55,527 nt of DNA from Verrucomicrobiota bacterium (lineage in GTDB: Bacteria; Verrucomicrobiota; Verrucomicrobiia; Opitutales; Opitutaceae). The position numbers and the translations under genes are program-made. The stretch covers positions 1 through 55,527 of the forward strand of contig JAEYUW010000014.1 in the NCBI GenBank assembly GCA_023432225.1, in the 5' to 3' direction. Positions 46,788 to 54,542 of this stretch are shown one piece after another (the stretch's first letter is position 1; each line of letters opens with the position of its first letter). The notes under the pieces are model-generated. The model was given only the letters and a program-made list of their open reading frames with translations, ran no database searches and was not told the DNA's origin.

Positions 46788-49553
46788 TCAGAACTTGTAG
46801 GACGCGCCGACCGAGTAGGAGGCGCCGTATTTCTGATAGTTGATCACGCGGCGCGGGTCGTTGTTGTCGTAGGTGACCAGCGGCTCGTTGTTCAGGTTAT
46901 ACGCCTGGGCGAGGAGGGTGAGGTTTTTGAACATGCCCTTCTCGAACGTGTAGCTGAGCTGCGCGTCGATCGTCGTTTCCGGCTGCGCGACGGAGAAGCC
47001 GCCGTTCGGGTTGACGTCGCCGCCACGGCTCGGAGGACCGAACGTGGTGATGTATTGGCGATTGGCCGAACGATACTTCTGGCTCACGCGCGCCGAGAAG
47101 CCGTGGCGCTCGTAATAGACGGTGAACGTGGCGACCTTGCGCGACCAGCCGGCGATCGGCATGTCGGGGCCGGTCGGGCCGAAGGGCTTGATCTTCGAGT
47201 CCGTGTAGGCGCCGCTCGCCCAGATGCCGAAGCCCTTGATGTCTTTGAAGAACAACTCGGAGGGCAGCGAAATCGTCGCTTCGAGGCCCTTGATCGTGCC
47301 GCCCGCGCCGTTGACCGGCTGGGAGACAACACCTTGGCGGAGGACCGGCTCGGGACCGTTGCGGACGGGGTAGCCGGTGAAGTCGACGACCGATTGCTGC
47401 TCGTAGATGTAGTTCGTGAGCTTCTTGGAGAAGCCGGCGAGGGAGACGTAGCCCTTGTTGTCGGCGAAGTAGTGCTCGAGCGAGAGGTCGAGGGAGTCGG
47501 CCGCCCACGGCTTGAGGTTCGGGTTGCCGCCGCTGCCGCTCCACGGGCTGGTGACGGACGACGTGGCGAACGTCGGGTCGTAGCTCCACGTGCGGGAAGC
47601 GCGCATATCATACATGCGCGGGCGGGCATACTGACGGGCAGCGCTGAAACGCAGCACGGTGTTCTCGCGGACCTTGAAGTTGAGCGCGAGGTTCGGGGCG
47701 ACCTGGTTGTAGGTCGTGCCGGCGGAAACCGGGTTGAGCTGATTGCCGCTGGCGGAATAGCCCTTCGACTGCTGGTCGGTGTGGATGCCGCGCAGGCCGA
47801 CGTTGCCCGTGACGGGGATGTTGCCCCACTTGGCGTCGATGTTCAGCTGCACGTAGGCCTGTGTGATCTTCTCGTCGACGTCGTAGCGATTGGCGACGAT
47901 GCCGGTGTCGTTGTTGGCGGTGAAGCCATACATGCCGCCGTCGAAGGCCGCGAGCGGATCGAAGGCATAGATGCGACCGAGACCGAGGAAGCTCATGTCC
48001 GTCGTGCCGATGCTCGACGGCATCGACATCGTGGTCTGGCCCTTGGAATTGACGTAGCCGGAGGGGCTCTCGCCTTCGCGCTTGTAGCGCTCGCCGTAGA
48101 ACGCGCCCACTTCGACTTCCTTAAACAGCTTGGGCAACTCGTGCTTGGTGGAGGCCTTGATCTGGCCGAGTTCGTCCTTCGATTTGAAATACTTCAAATA
48201 GCCATACATGCCGCCGCCGGGGAGCGAGTCCGGGCCCCAGCCTTGCGGATCAGAGAGCTTGAGGATGCTGCCGTCGGCGTAGTTCTTTCCCATGGTGATG
48301 GTCGGAATCTCGCCGGGCACGAGTTTCACCGTGGCGGTGTCGGCCGTGGTGAACGGCGTGCCGCGTTGGCTGATGCCGGAGTAGGTCTCGAGGTTCTGGT
48401 CCTCGCGCGTGATCTTGGAGTAGCCCGCATCGATATCGATCGGCCACTCGGACTTCTCGTTGATCTTGAGATTGGCACCGATGGAAGTGGGGGACGCATC
48501 GCGCACGAACACGTCGTTGCGCACGATCGGCATGACGTTGTTGAAAACCATGTTGGTCGCGAGGCCGTTGGTGATGGTCGCGCCTGCTTGCGCTTGCGCG
48601 CCGCTCCACCAGAGCGGGATTTCCATGCCGCGGAGCAGCTGCTTCTCTTGGAAGTCAGACTTGAAGACGTCGATCTTGCCGTGGAAGTGCTCGTTCGGCT
48701 TGAACTCGAGGACGAACATCAGGCTCTTGCGGTCGAGGATCGAGTTGCGGACATAGGACTTGGTGCCGCCGAGGACGTAGTTGTTGCTGGCGTCCGTCGG
48801 GTAGCCCCAGGCCTGGAACTGCTGGCCGGCCCACGGCGTCTTCGAGTAGGTGACGCCGAGACCGACGCCGACTTTGCCGTCGGCAAACTGGTCGATGTAG
48901 GTCAGGCCGAAGCGCTCGCCCTTCGCACTGATGCCGGGCGTGAGTTCACCGAGCTGATTCCAGCTGTAGTAAGCGTTCATGTTGACCGCACGCTTGCCCT
49001 TCGAGAGCGGGCTGTAGGTCTGCATGTCGATCGTGCCCGCGAGCCCTTGGCTCATGAGGTTCGCCGCGGCGGTCTTGTAGACCACGACGCCGTCGAAGAG
49101 CTCGGCCGGATATTGGTCGAACTCGAGCGCGCGGTTCAGGTTCGTCGAAACCTGTTCGCGACCGCCGAGCGTGCCGACCGTGAAGTCCGCCGCGAGACCG
49201 CGCACGCTGATCTGCTGGCTGCGGCCGTTCGTGCGCTGCGCCGCGAGGCCGGGCAGGCGGGTGAGCGAGTCGGCGATGGAGATGTCGGGCAACTTGCCGA
49301 TGTCTTCCGGCGCGATCACTTCCGTGATGTTGACGGCCGCCTGTTTTTTCTCGGCCGCGGCCGCGAGCGAGCCGCTGAAGCCCGCGCGGACCTGATAGGC
49401 ATCGAGGACGACGACATCGTCCTTCTTCTTCTCCTCATCGGAGGGGGCTGCCGCTTGCGCGTAAGCCGACAAGGCCATCTGCGAGAGCAGGAGGCCGGCG
49501 ACCAGTCCTCGAGTGAGGAACCGGCGCGAATTCTGATGTTTGTGGGTGTGCAT
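46788..49553 (-). CDS. TonB-dependent receptor, MalA-like (Caulobacter/Xanthomonas type)
   Basis: A 921-residue outer-membrane receptor. Signal peptide about 1-33 (ends LSAYAQAA). The plug shows VTEVIAPEDIGKLPDISIAD-like sequence (here ITEVIAPEDIGKLPDIS), SLTRLPGLAAQR, ISVRGLAADFT, PAELFDGVVVYKT and GLAGTIDMQT, which define the Caulobacter/Xanthomonas subclass with the maltodextrin receptor MalA. Barrel ends GASYSVGASYKF with terminal Phe. It is unlike the two beta-glucan receptors. Location at the head of GH31-malQ-MFS-GH13 supports maltodextrin import. Start is ATG at 49553 preceded by ATTTTTATCCCCCCACC. Confidence 0.94.
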   Translation of the reverse strand: MHTHKHQNSRRFLTRGLVAGLLLSQMALSAYAQAAAPSDEEKKKDDVVVLDAYQVRAGFSGSLAAAAEKKQAAVNITEVIAPEDIGKLPDISIADSLTRLPGLAAQRTNGRSQQISVRGLAADFTVGTLGGREQVSTNLNRALEFDQYPAELFDGVVVYKTAAANLMSQGLAGTIDMQTYSPLSKGKRAVNMNAYYSWNQLGELTPGISAKGERFGLTYIDQFADGKVGVGLGVTYSKTPWAGQQFQAWGYPTDASNNYVLGGTKSYVRNSILDRKSLMFVLEFKPNEHFHGKIDVFKSDFQEKQLLRGMEIPLWWSGAQAQAGATITNGLATNMVFNNVMPIVRNDVFVRDASPTSIGANLKINEKSEWPIDIDAGYSKITREDQNLETYSGISQRGTPFTTADTATVKLVPGEIPTITMGKNYADGSILKLSDPQGWGPDSLPGGGMYGYLKYFKSKDELGQIKASTKHELPKLFKEVEVGAFYGERYKREGESPSGYVNSKGQTTMSMPSSIGTTDMSFLGLGRIYAFDPLAAFDGGMYGFTANNDTGIVANRYDVDEKITQAYVQLNIDAKWGNIPVTGNVGLRGIHTDQQSKGYSASGNQLNPVSAGTTYNQVAPNLALNFKVRENTVLRFSAARQYARPRMYDMRASRTWSYDPTFATSSVTSPWSGSGGNPNLKPWAADSLDLSLEHYFADNKGYVSLAGFSKKLTNYIYEQQSVVDFTGYPVRNGPEPVLRQGVVSQPVNGAGGTIKGLEATISLPSELFFKDIKGFGIWASGAYTDSKIKPFGPTGPDMPIAGWSRKVATFTVYYERHGFSARVSQKYRSANRQYITTFGPPSRGGDVNPNGGFSVAQPETTIDAQLSYTFEKGMFKNLTLLAQAYNLNNEPLVTYDNNDPRRVINYQKYGASYSVGASYKF

Positions 49554-49927
49554 GGTGGGGGGATAAAAATCCAACCGCAGCGAGGGTGTAGTTAACAGGG
49601 GGCGCCAACCGCAGGCGCCGTAGGGGGATGATCCGAAGAAATCCTATCCAGCGCGGTTCGCGATTCGCTTTGGACGCAGAAAACCGAGATGCTCCGGAAA
49701 ACTCTTAGGTCGTCGCGCTCGCCCGACAGCGCGCGTTTCCGTCGGACAAAATCCGACATTTTCCCTCTGAGAATCCATGGATGCCCACTTGGCGCCACGT
49801 GAAACGCACCGCGCCTCGGCGCGGTTTCGGTGCACTCCGCCTAAGTTTTTTCCCGGCCATGGAAGTCTTGTCACGGCCCGACCGTTTGACGATCGCGGCA
49901 CGCCGCACGAACGTCGCCCGCATCCCC
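49554..49927. promoter_or_regulatory. Divergent control region of the alpha-glucan module
   Basis: 374 bp between TonB receptor 3 and the secreted GH13. It includes a short dyad GTCGGA-N5-TCCGAC at 49741-49757, a palindromic GGCGCCAACCGCAGGCGCC-like stretch near 49600-49618, and the receptor leader ATTTTTATCCCCCC. The dyad is a candidate operator for a module regulator. Reading frames here are not convincing genes. Confidence 0.45.
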
Positions 49928-52474
49928 ATGACGCCTCACCCCTCGATCCGTGCGTGGCGCCCTAGCGCCGCGTTGTGGCTGCCGCTCGTCCTCTTCGTTG
50001 CCGTTTCGATCCGCGCGCAGACCGTCGCACCCGTAGCGATGCCGCTCCTCACTCATCCCGGCGCCGGACAGACGATCTATATCCTGATGCCCGACCGCTT
50101 CGCCAACGGCGACCCGGCCAACGATCGCGGTGGCATCGCCGGCGGCCCCGAGCAACACGGCTACGATCCGACGCGCACCGGCTACTTCCATGGCGGCGAC
50201 CTCCCCGGCGTGATCAAACATCTCGACTACATTCAAGGACTCAACGTCTCGACGATCTGGACGACGCCACCGTTCAAGAACAACCCCGTCCAGAGCGGCA
50301 GCGCCGGCTACCACGGCTACTGGATCACGGACTTCCTCAACATCGACCCGCACTTCGGCACCAATGCCGACTACCGCGAACTCCTGCGCCAGGCCCACGC
50401 GCGCGGCCTGCGCGTTTACCTCGACATCGTCGTCAACCACACCGGCGACATCATTAAATACCCGGGCGAGCAATACAGCTACATCGACACCAAGACCGCG
50501 CCCACGCGCGACGCCTCCGGCCAGCCGTTCGACGAACGCGCCGCCGCCTTCAATGGCCTCAACAATCCAGCCGCGTTCCCCGCGCTCGACGCGCGCACCA
50601 GCTTCGCTCGCAAACCGATCGTCCCCTCCGGCCTCGAACACGCGAAAAATCCCGCCTGGCTCAACGACCCCACGCTCTACCACAACCGCGGCAACAGCAC
50701 CTTCGCCGGCGAGAGCGCCACGCGCGGCGACTTCGTCGGCCTCGACGACGTCATGACCGAACACCCGCGCGTCGTGCGCGGTTTCATCGATGTCTTCGGG
50801 CAATGGCTGGAGTGGGGCGTCGACGGCTTCCGCATCGACACGATGCGCCACGTCAACGCCGCGTTCTGGCAGGCCTTCAACCCCGCCATGCGCGCCAAGG
50901 CCCGCGCGCTCGGCCGCCCCGATTTTCTCCAGTTCGGCGAAGTCATGAACGAAGTCGGCGACGTCGCCTACCTCAGCGAGTTCTCCACCGGCACGATGCC
51001 CGCCGACTCGACGACCGACTTCGGCTTCGCCGCCGCCGCGCGCAAATTCGTTTCCCAAGGCGGCCCCGCCGCCGCGCTCGAGGATTTCTTCCTGCGCGAC
51101 GACTACTACACCGACCACGACAGCAACGTTCACGCCTCGGTCACGCTCCTCGGTAACTACGACATCGGTCGCTGGGGCTACTTTCTCCTGCAGGACAACC
51201 CCGGCGCTCCGCTCGAGCAGATCGCCGACCTCGTGCGCCTCGGTCACGGCCTGATGTATTTCTCGCGCGGCATGCCCGTGCTCCACTACGGCGACGAACA
51301 AGGCATGCTCGGTGCCGGTGGCAACGACCAGCAGGCGCGCGAAACGATGTTCCCCACGCAAACGCCCGCCTACCGCGACGCCCGGCTCCTCGCCACCACG
51401 CGCACCGGCGCCGACGACAAATTCGACCCCGCGCACCCGTTCTACCGCCTCTTCGCCCAACTCGGAAAACTCCGCCGCGAACACGCCGCGCTCCGCACCG
51501 GCGCCATGATTCTGCGCCCGACCGCCGAGCCCGCGCTCTTCGCCTTTTCGCGCCTCGATCGCAACGAGCGCGCCGAATACCTCGCCGTCTTCAACGCCTC
51601 GCGCACCACCACGCTCGCGGTGAGCGTCCCGACCAGCCAGCCAGCCGGCGCGAAGCTCGCACCGCTCTTCGATTCATGCGCGCCTGACTTCGCTGGCACG
51701 GAAACGCTCACCGCCGACACCCACGGCGCCGCCCGCGTCACGCTCGCGCCGCTCCAATTCGCCCTCTGGCGCGCCGAGCGTCCGCTCACGGCCCCGGCGA
51801 CCGCGCCCACCATCGCGCTCGTCACACCCGCCACCGGCGCGTCGCTCAGCTTCGGCTCGCGCGAAGTCGACGACCTCGTTTTCCCCTCGCGCCGCGAAAT
51901 CCGCGCCGAGGTCTCGCACACCGACGGCTTCGCCGAAGTCACTTTCGCGATGACGCGCGCCTCGCGCCCCGGCCAATTCGAGCTGCTCGGCACCGACGAC
52001 GCGCCGCCATATCGCATCTTCTGGACGCCGCCCGCCGATCTCGCGCCCGGCGAGAAACTCGAATTCATCGCCACCGTGAACGACCTCCGCGGCCACACCG
52101 CCGCAGCGAAGGTTGAGGGCATCAGGCTCGCTCCCGCTGAAGTGAAAACCAGCGGTATCAACATCGCTCCGACCGCAGCAGTCCAGTTCGGCATCGCGCA
52201 CGCCAAGTGCCCCACATTCACCGCCCAACCGCCGCCGCAAGTGACGATCGTCTTCGGCGCCGAGCTGAAACTGACCTCCGCCGCCGCAGGCTCCGGCGAG
52301 CTCGAATACCAGTGGTATCGCGACGGCGAACTGCTCCGCGACGCCACGTCCGCCACACTCATCATCCCGCAAGCCGTCACCGCGCACAGCGGCCGCTACC
52401 GCGTGGCCGTCCACAATCTCGCCGGCACCACGCTCAGCAGCGAAACGCATGTGACGATCGCCCGCGCCCCATAA
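49928..52474 (+). CDS. Secreted GH13 alpha-amylase-family protein with C-terminal Ig-like domains
   Basis: An 848-residue exported enzyme. The start MTPHPSIRAWRPSAALW gives a signal peptide ending near SIRAQ. The GH13 barrel has TIYILMPDRFANGDPAND, VYLDIVVNHTGD (region I), GFRIDTMRHV (region II), FLQFGEVMNEVGD (region III) and LLGNYDIGRW (region IV). In region IV the usual His of NHD is Tyr. After the barrel come an amylase C domain, a beta-sandwich near 620-760 and an Ig-like end with YQWYRDGELLRDATSATLII and AHSGRYRVAVHN. It probably attacks starch outside the cell or in the periplasm. It is divergent from TonB receptor 3; extension to 49781 is not signal-like. Confidence 0.9.
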   Translation: MTPHPSIRAWRPSAALWLPLVLFVAVSIRAQTVAPVAMPLLTHPGAGQTIYILMPDRFANGDPANDRGGIAGGPEQHGYDPTRTGYFHGGDLPGVIKHLDYIQGLNVSTIWTTPPFKNNPVQSGSAGYHGYWITDFLNIDPHFGTNADYRELLRQAHARGLRVYLDIVVNHTGDIIKYPGEQYSYIDTKTAPTRDASGQPFDERAAAFNGLNNPAAFPALDARTSFARKPIVPSGLEHAKNPAWLNDPTLYHNRGNSTFAGESATRGDFVGLDDVMTEHPRVVRGFIDVFGQWLEWGVDGFRIDTMRHVNAAFWQAFNPAMRAKARALGRPDFLQFGEVMNEVGDVAYLSEFSTGTMPADSTTDFGFAAAARKFVSQGGPAAALEDFFLRDDYYTDHDSNVHASVTLLGNYDIGRWGYFLLQDNPGAPLEQIADLVRLGHGLMYFSRGMPVLHYGDEQGMLGAGGNDQQARETMFPTQTPAYRDARLLATTRTGADDKFDPAHPFYRLFAQLGKLRREHAALRTGAMILRPTAEPALFAFSRLDRNERAEYLAVFNASRTTTLAVSVPTSQPAGAKLAPLFDSCAPDFAGTETLTADTHGAARVTLAPLQFALWRAERPLTAPATAPTIALVTPATGASLSFGSREVDDLVFPSRREIRAEVSHTDGFAEVTFAMTRASRPGQFELLGTDDAPPYRIFWTPPADLAPGEKLEFIATVNDLRGHTAAAKVEGIRLAPAEVKTSGINIAPTAAVQFGIAHAKCPTFTAQPPPQVTIVFGAELKLTSAAAGSGELEYQWYRDGELLRDATSATLIIPQAVTAHSGRYRVAVHNLAGTTLSSETHVTIARAP

Positions 52475-52475
52475 A

Positions 52476-52542
52476 GTAGCGGGAGCTTCCAGCTCCCGCC
52501 TCGGAAGGCTTAGCGAAAACGGGAGCTGGAAGCTCCCGCTAC
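52476..52542. repeat. REP-like pair with perfect 23-bp arms
   Basis: GTAGCGGGAGCTTCCAGCTC(CCG) at 52476-52498 is the exact reverse complement of 52520-52542. Each arm is itself a hairpin (GGGAGCT / AGCTCCC). The head is 1 nt after the GH13 stop codon. Confidence 0.85.
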
Positions 52543-52593
52543 CTTGGTCAAACGCCGCGCGGGCCGCGGCGATCCAGCCGGTTCTCTCACGCC

Positions 52594-53022
52594 TCAACTC
52601 CGCCGCCCGGGCAGCAGCGTCTCGATCAACGACGGACGCGGCGGCTCCGGCACCACCTCCAGAATCTTCAACCGACGCGTGCCGCCCGGCGTGGGCCACT
52701 CGATTTCGTCATTCACGTGATAGCCGAGCAACGCCGTCCCCACCGGCGCGAGCACCGAGATGCGCTGGCTCTCGGGATCGGCGGCCGCCGGCAACGTGAG
52801 CACGTATTCCTCGACCTCCTCGCGATCGAGATCGAGCAAGCGCACCCGACTGTTCAAGCCGATCGTGCCCGGCGGCAACGCGGCCGGGTCGGACACGACG
52901 GCGCGTTGCAGCTCAGCGCTGAGTCGCGCGCACGCCTCGTGCTGACGCTCCAGCGATTTCAACAGCAGCTGCAGGACCTCGCGATCGTTGGTCGAAATAT
53001 GGATGGGGAGGGGAGGATTCAT
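52594..53022 (-). CDS. Rnk/GreA-GreB-like transcript elongation factor domain protein
   Basis: A 142-residue protein similar in size and layout to Rnk (about 136): a short helical hairpin (VLQLLLKSLERQHEACARLSAELQ) without the long coiled coil of GreA, then the FKBP-like C-terminal domain with GTIGLNSRVRLLDLD, RISVLAPVGTALLGYHVNDEIEW and RLKILEV. Rnk binds RNA polymerase near the secondary channel and competes with Gre factors. The hairpin tip lacks an obvious acidic pair needed for cleavage, as in Rnk. Leader ATTTTTATCCCCCCATCCCC precedes the ATG; 21 nt after the aldo/keto-reductase-like gene. Confidence 0.82.
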   Translation of the reverse strand: MNPPLPIHISTNDREVLQLLLKSLERQHEACARLSAELQRAVVSDPAALPPGTIGLNSRVRLLDLDREEVEEYVLTLPAAADPESQRISVLAPVGTALLGYHVNDEIEWPTPGGTRRLKILEVVPEPPRPSLIETLLPGRRS

Positions 53023-53043
53023 GGGGATGGGGGGATAAAAATT

Positions 53044-54003
53044 TCAAAGCGGCACCGGAACGGACGGCGCGGTGAGCGCGGGCCAGGACGACGCAAGTGC
53101 TGCCAGCTGGCGTGTGGCCGCCACCGCGTCGTGCACATGCTCGACCCGCGAACAACCGATGAGTGCGGCGGTGACTTCCGAACGCCGCAGCGTCCAAGCC
53201 AACGCAATCTGCGCCGGTGGCACATCCAGCTCCTGCGCCAGCTGCCGCAGTTGCGCCATCACCGGACCAGCGTCGCCGTAACGCGCTTGCAACCGGCGCG
53301 CCCGCGGCGTGTCCGTCGCCGTCAGGAAGCGATCGGCCAGCACGCCACCCGCGAGCGGTGATTGGGCGATAAACGCGACCCGCTGTTCGCCCGTGAGATC
53401 GCGCAAATCCGGCTCGAACGGCGCACGTTCCAAGAGCGAGTAGGGCGCCTGCGCCACTTCGAAGCGCGGTCGGTCGCGCCGCTGCGAGTGACACAGACAC
53501 TCCATCAGGCGCCACGCGGGAAATCCGCTCGCGCCGATATGGCGGAGCATTCCGGCGCGCCGCAGTTCGTCGAGCGCACGCAAGAGGTCGTCCGGCGGCG
53601 TCCACGCCGGACTCCATTCGCACATGAGCACGTCGAGGTAAGTCGTGCCGAGTCGACGCAAGATCCCCTCGAGTTCCGCGCGCACGCGGGCGGCGAGCGC
53701 CGGCGTGCTTTGCCCGGGCTCACGCACCAGACGCACGTGCGTGCCGAGCACGAGCGACTCCCGCGGCACGCGCCGTCCGCGCCACCACGCCCCGAGGATC
53801 TCTTCGGAACGACAGAGCGCCGCCGGCGCGCCATCGCAGCGCGCGCCATCGGAAGCGGCTTGGATAAAATTGCCCCCCGCCGCGTGAAACGCATCGAGGA
53901 TGGCGAAGGCGGCGGACTCGTCGGTCAGCCAGCCAAACTGCATCGCGCCCAGGCACAGCTCGGAAACGTGCAGGTCGGTGCGGCCAAATTTGCGGTGATT
54001 CAT
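53044..54003 (-). CDS. Aldo/keto-reductase-fold protein lacking the catalytic tetrad
   Basis: A 319-residue protein aligned along its whole length with the aldo/keto reductase family (GRTDLHVSELCLGAMQFG at start, GGVLADRFL, IALAWTLRRSEVTAALIG at the cofactor end). The family's four catalytic residues are all changed: Asp and Tyr (in the usual FDTADxYG) are replaced in FIQAASDGA, Lys (usual TK) in GTHVRL by His, and His (usual LYQLHRP) in VLMCEWSP by Glu. NADP-site elements are partly kept (SGFPAWRL, IGCSRVEHV). It is therefore likely a pseudo-enzyme or binding protein. It precedes the Rnk-like gene by 21 nt and is divergent from the NtrC-type gene. Confidence 0.85.
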   Translation of the reverse strand: MNHRKFGRTDLHVSELCLGAMQFGWLTDESAAFAILDAFHAAGGNFIQAASDGARCDGAPAALCRSEEILGAWWRGRRVPRESLVLGTHVRLVREPGQSTPALAARVRAELEGILRRLGTTYLDVLMCEWSPAWTPPDDLLRALDELRRAGMLRHIGASGFPAWRLMECLCHSQRRDRPRFEVAQAPYSLLERAPFEPDLRDLTGEQRVAFIAQSPLAGGVLADRFLTATDTPRARRLQARYGDAGPVMAQLRQLAQELDVPPAQIALAWTLRRSEVTAALIGCSRVEHVHDAVAATRQLAALASSWPALTAPSVPVPL

Positions 54004-54542
54004 GTCGGGGTTTTCTTCGGGAGGACGGCGTGCGACCGTCTGGTGGTGAAATTTCCCTGCGCAACGCGCGGCGGAAGTGGGCCGATCCGCATTCCGCGGA
54101 TCGCTCGTCTCGTTTTATCCCCGGTGCCGGCCCGGCGGGCGCGGCGACTCAGTTACGCGCACCCACGACCGCACCGGGATTCTTCGGAAAGATCGCGGGC
54201 ACTCCGAGAGCGATGGACGCGTGCAACAACATGACTTCGCGCGCAACGTGCGCCGACGCCGCGCGGGTGTCAAGCGGCGCACGTGTTCCGCCACGTCGCC
54301 GCTTCCGCATTGGTCTCGTCTTCGCGCCGATCGGCGTGGGCGCCCGAGCGCAATTTGCCGTAATACGGCAAATTGCCCGGGCGCGTTCTGCGGATAGCAG
54401 CCGCCGCTCACGGCGGCGGGAAGGGCCGGCAAAGGCGGTGGGCGCGATGCACACCGTGCGAGCCCCGGGTGGAGGCAAGCGCCGTCGTGCGCGGAGCTTT
54501 GGCGTTGAACTCGCGCGTGTTCCGTCCGGCAATCGCGCACCG
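54004..54542. promoter_or_regulatory. 539-bp divergent region with a 27-bp palindrome
   Basis: No convincing gene (reading frames are Arg-rich and shadow-like). The palindrome at 54350-54376 has arms GCAATTTGCCGTA / TACGGCAAATTGC around one base and continues as GCGCCCG / CGGGCGC with a bulge; it lies about 170-190 bp before the NtrC-type start, a distance typical of enhancer sites. A weak sigma-54-like pair, GG at 54501 and GC at 54513 (TGGC-N8-TCGC), lies 29 bp before the start. Other smaller palindromes are present (CCGCATTCCGCGG near 54088). Confidence 0.5.

Noticed and set aside
3995..52542. CRISPR array for the recurrent GTAG hairpins
   Set aside because: Copies are far apart, not regularly spaced, differ in sequence and lie in many intergenic regions; no cas genes.
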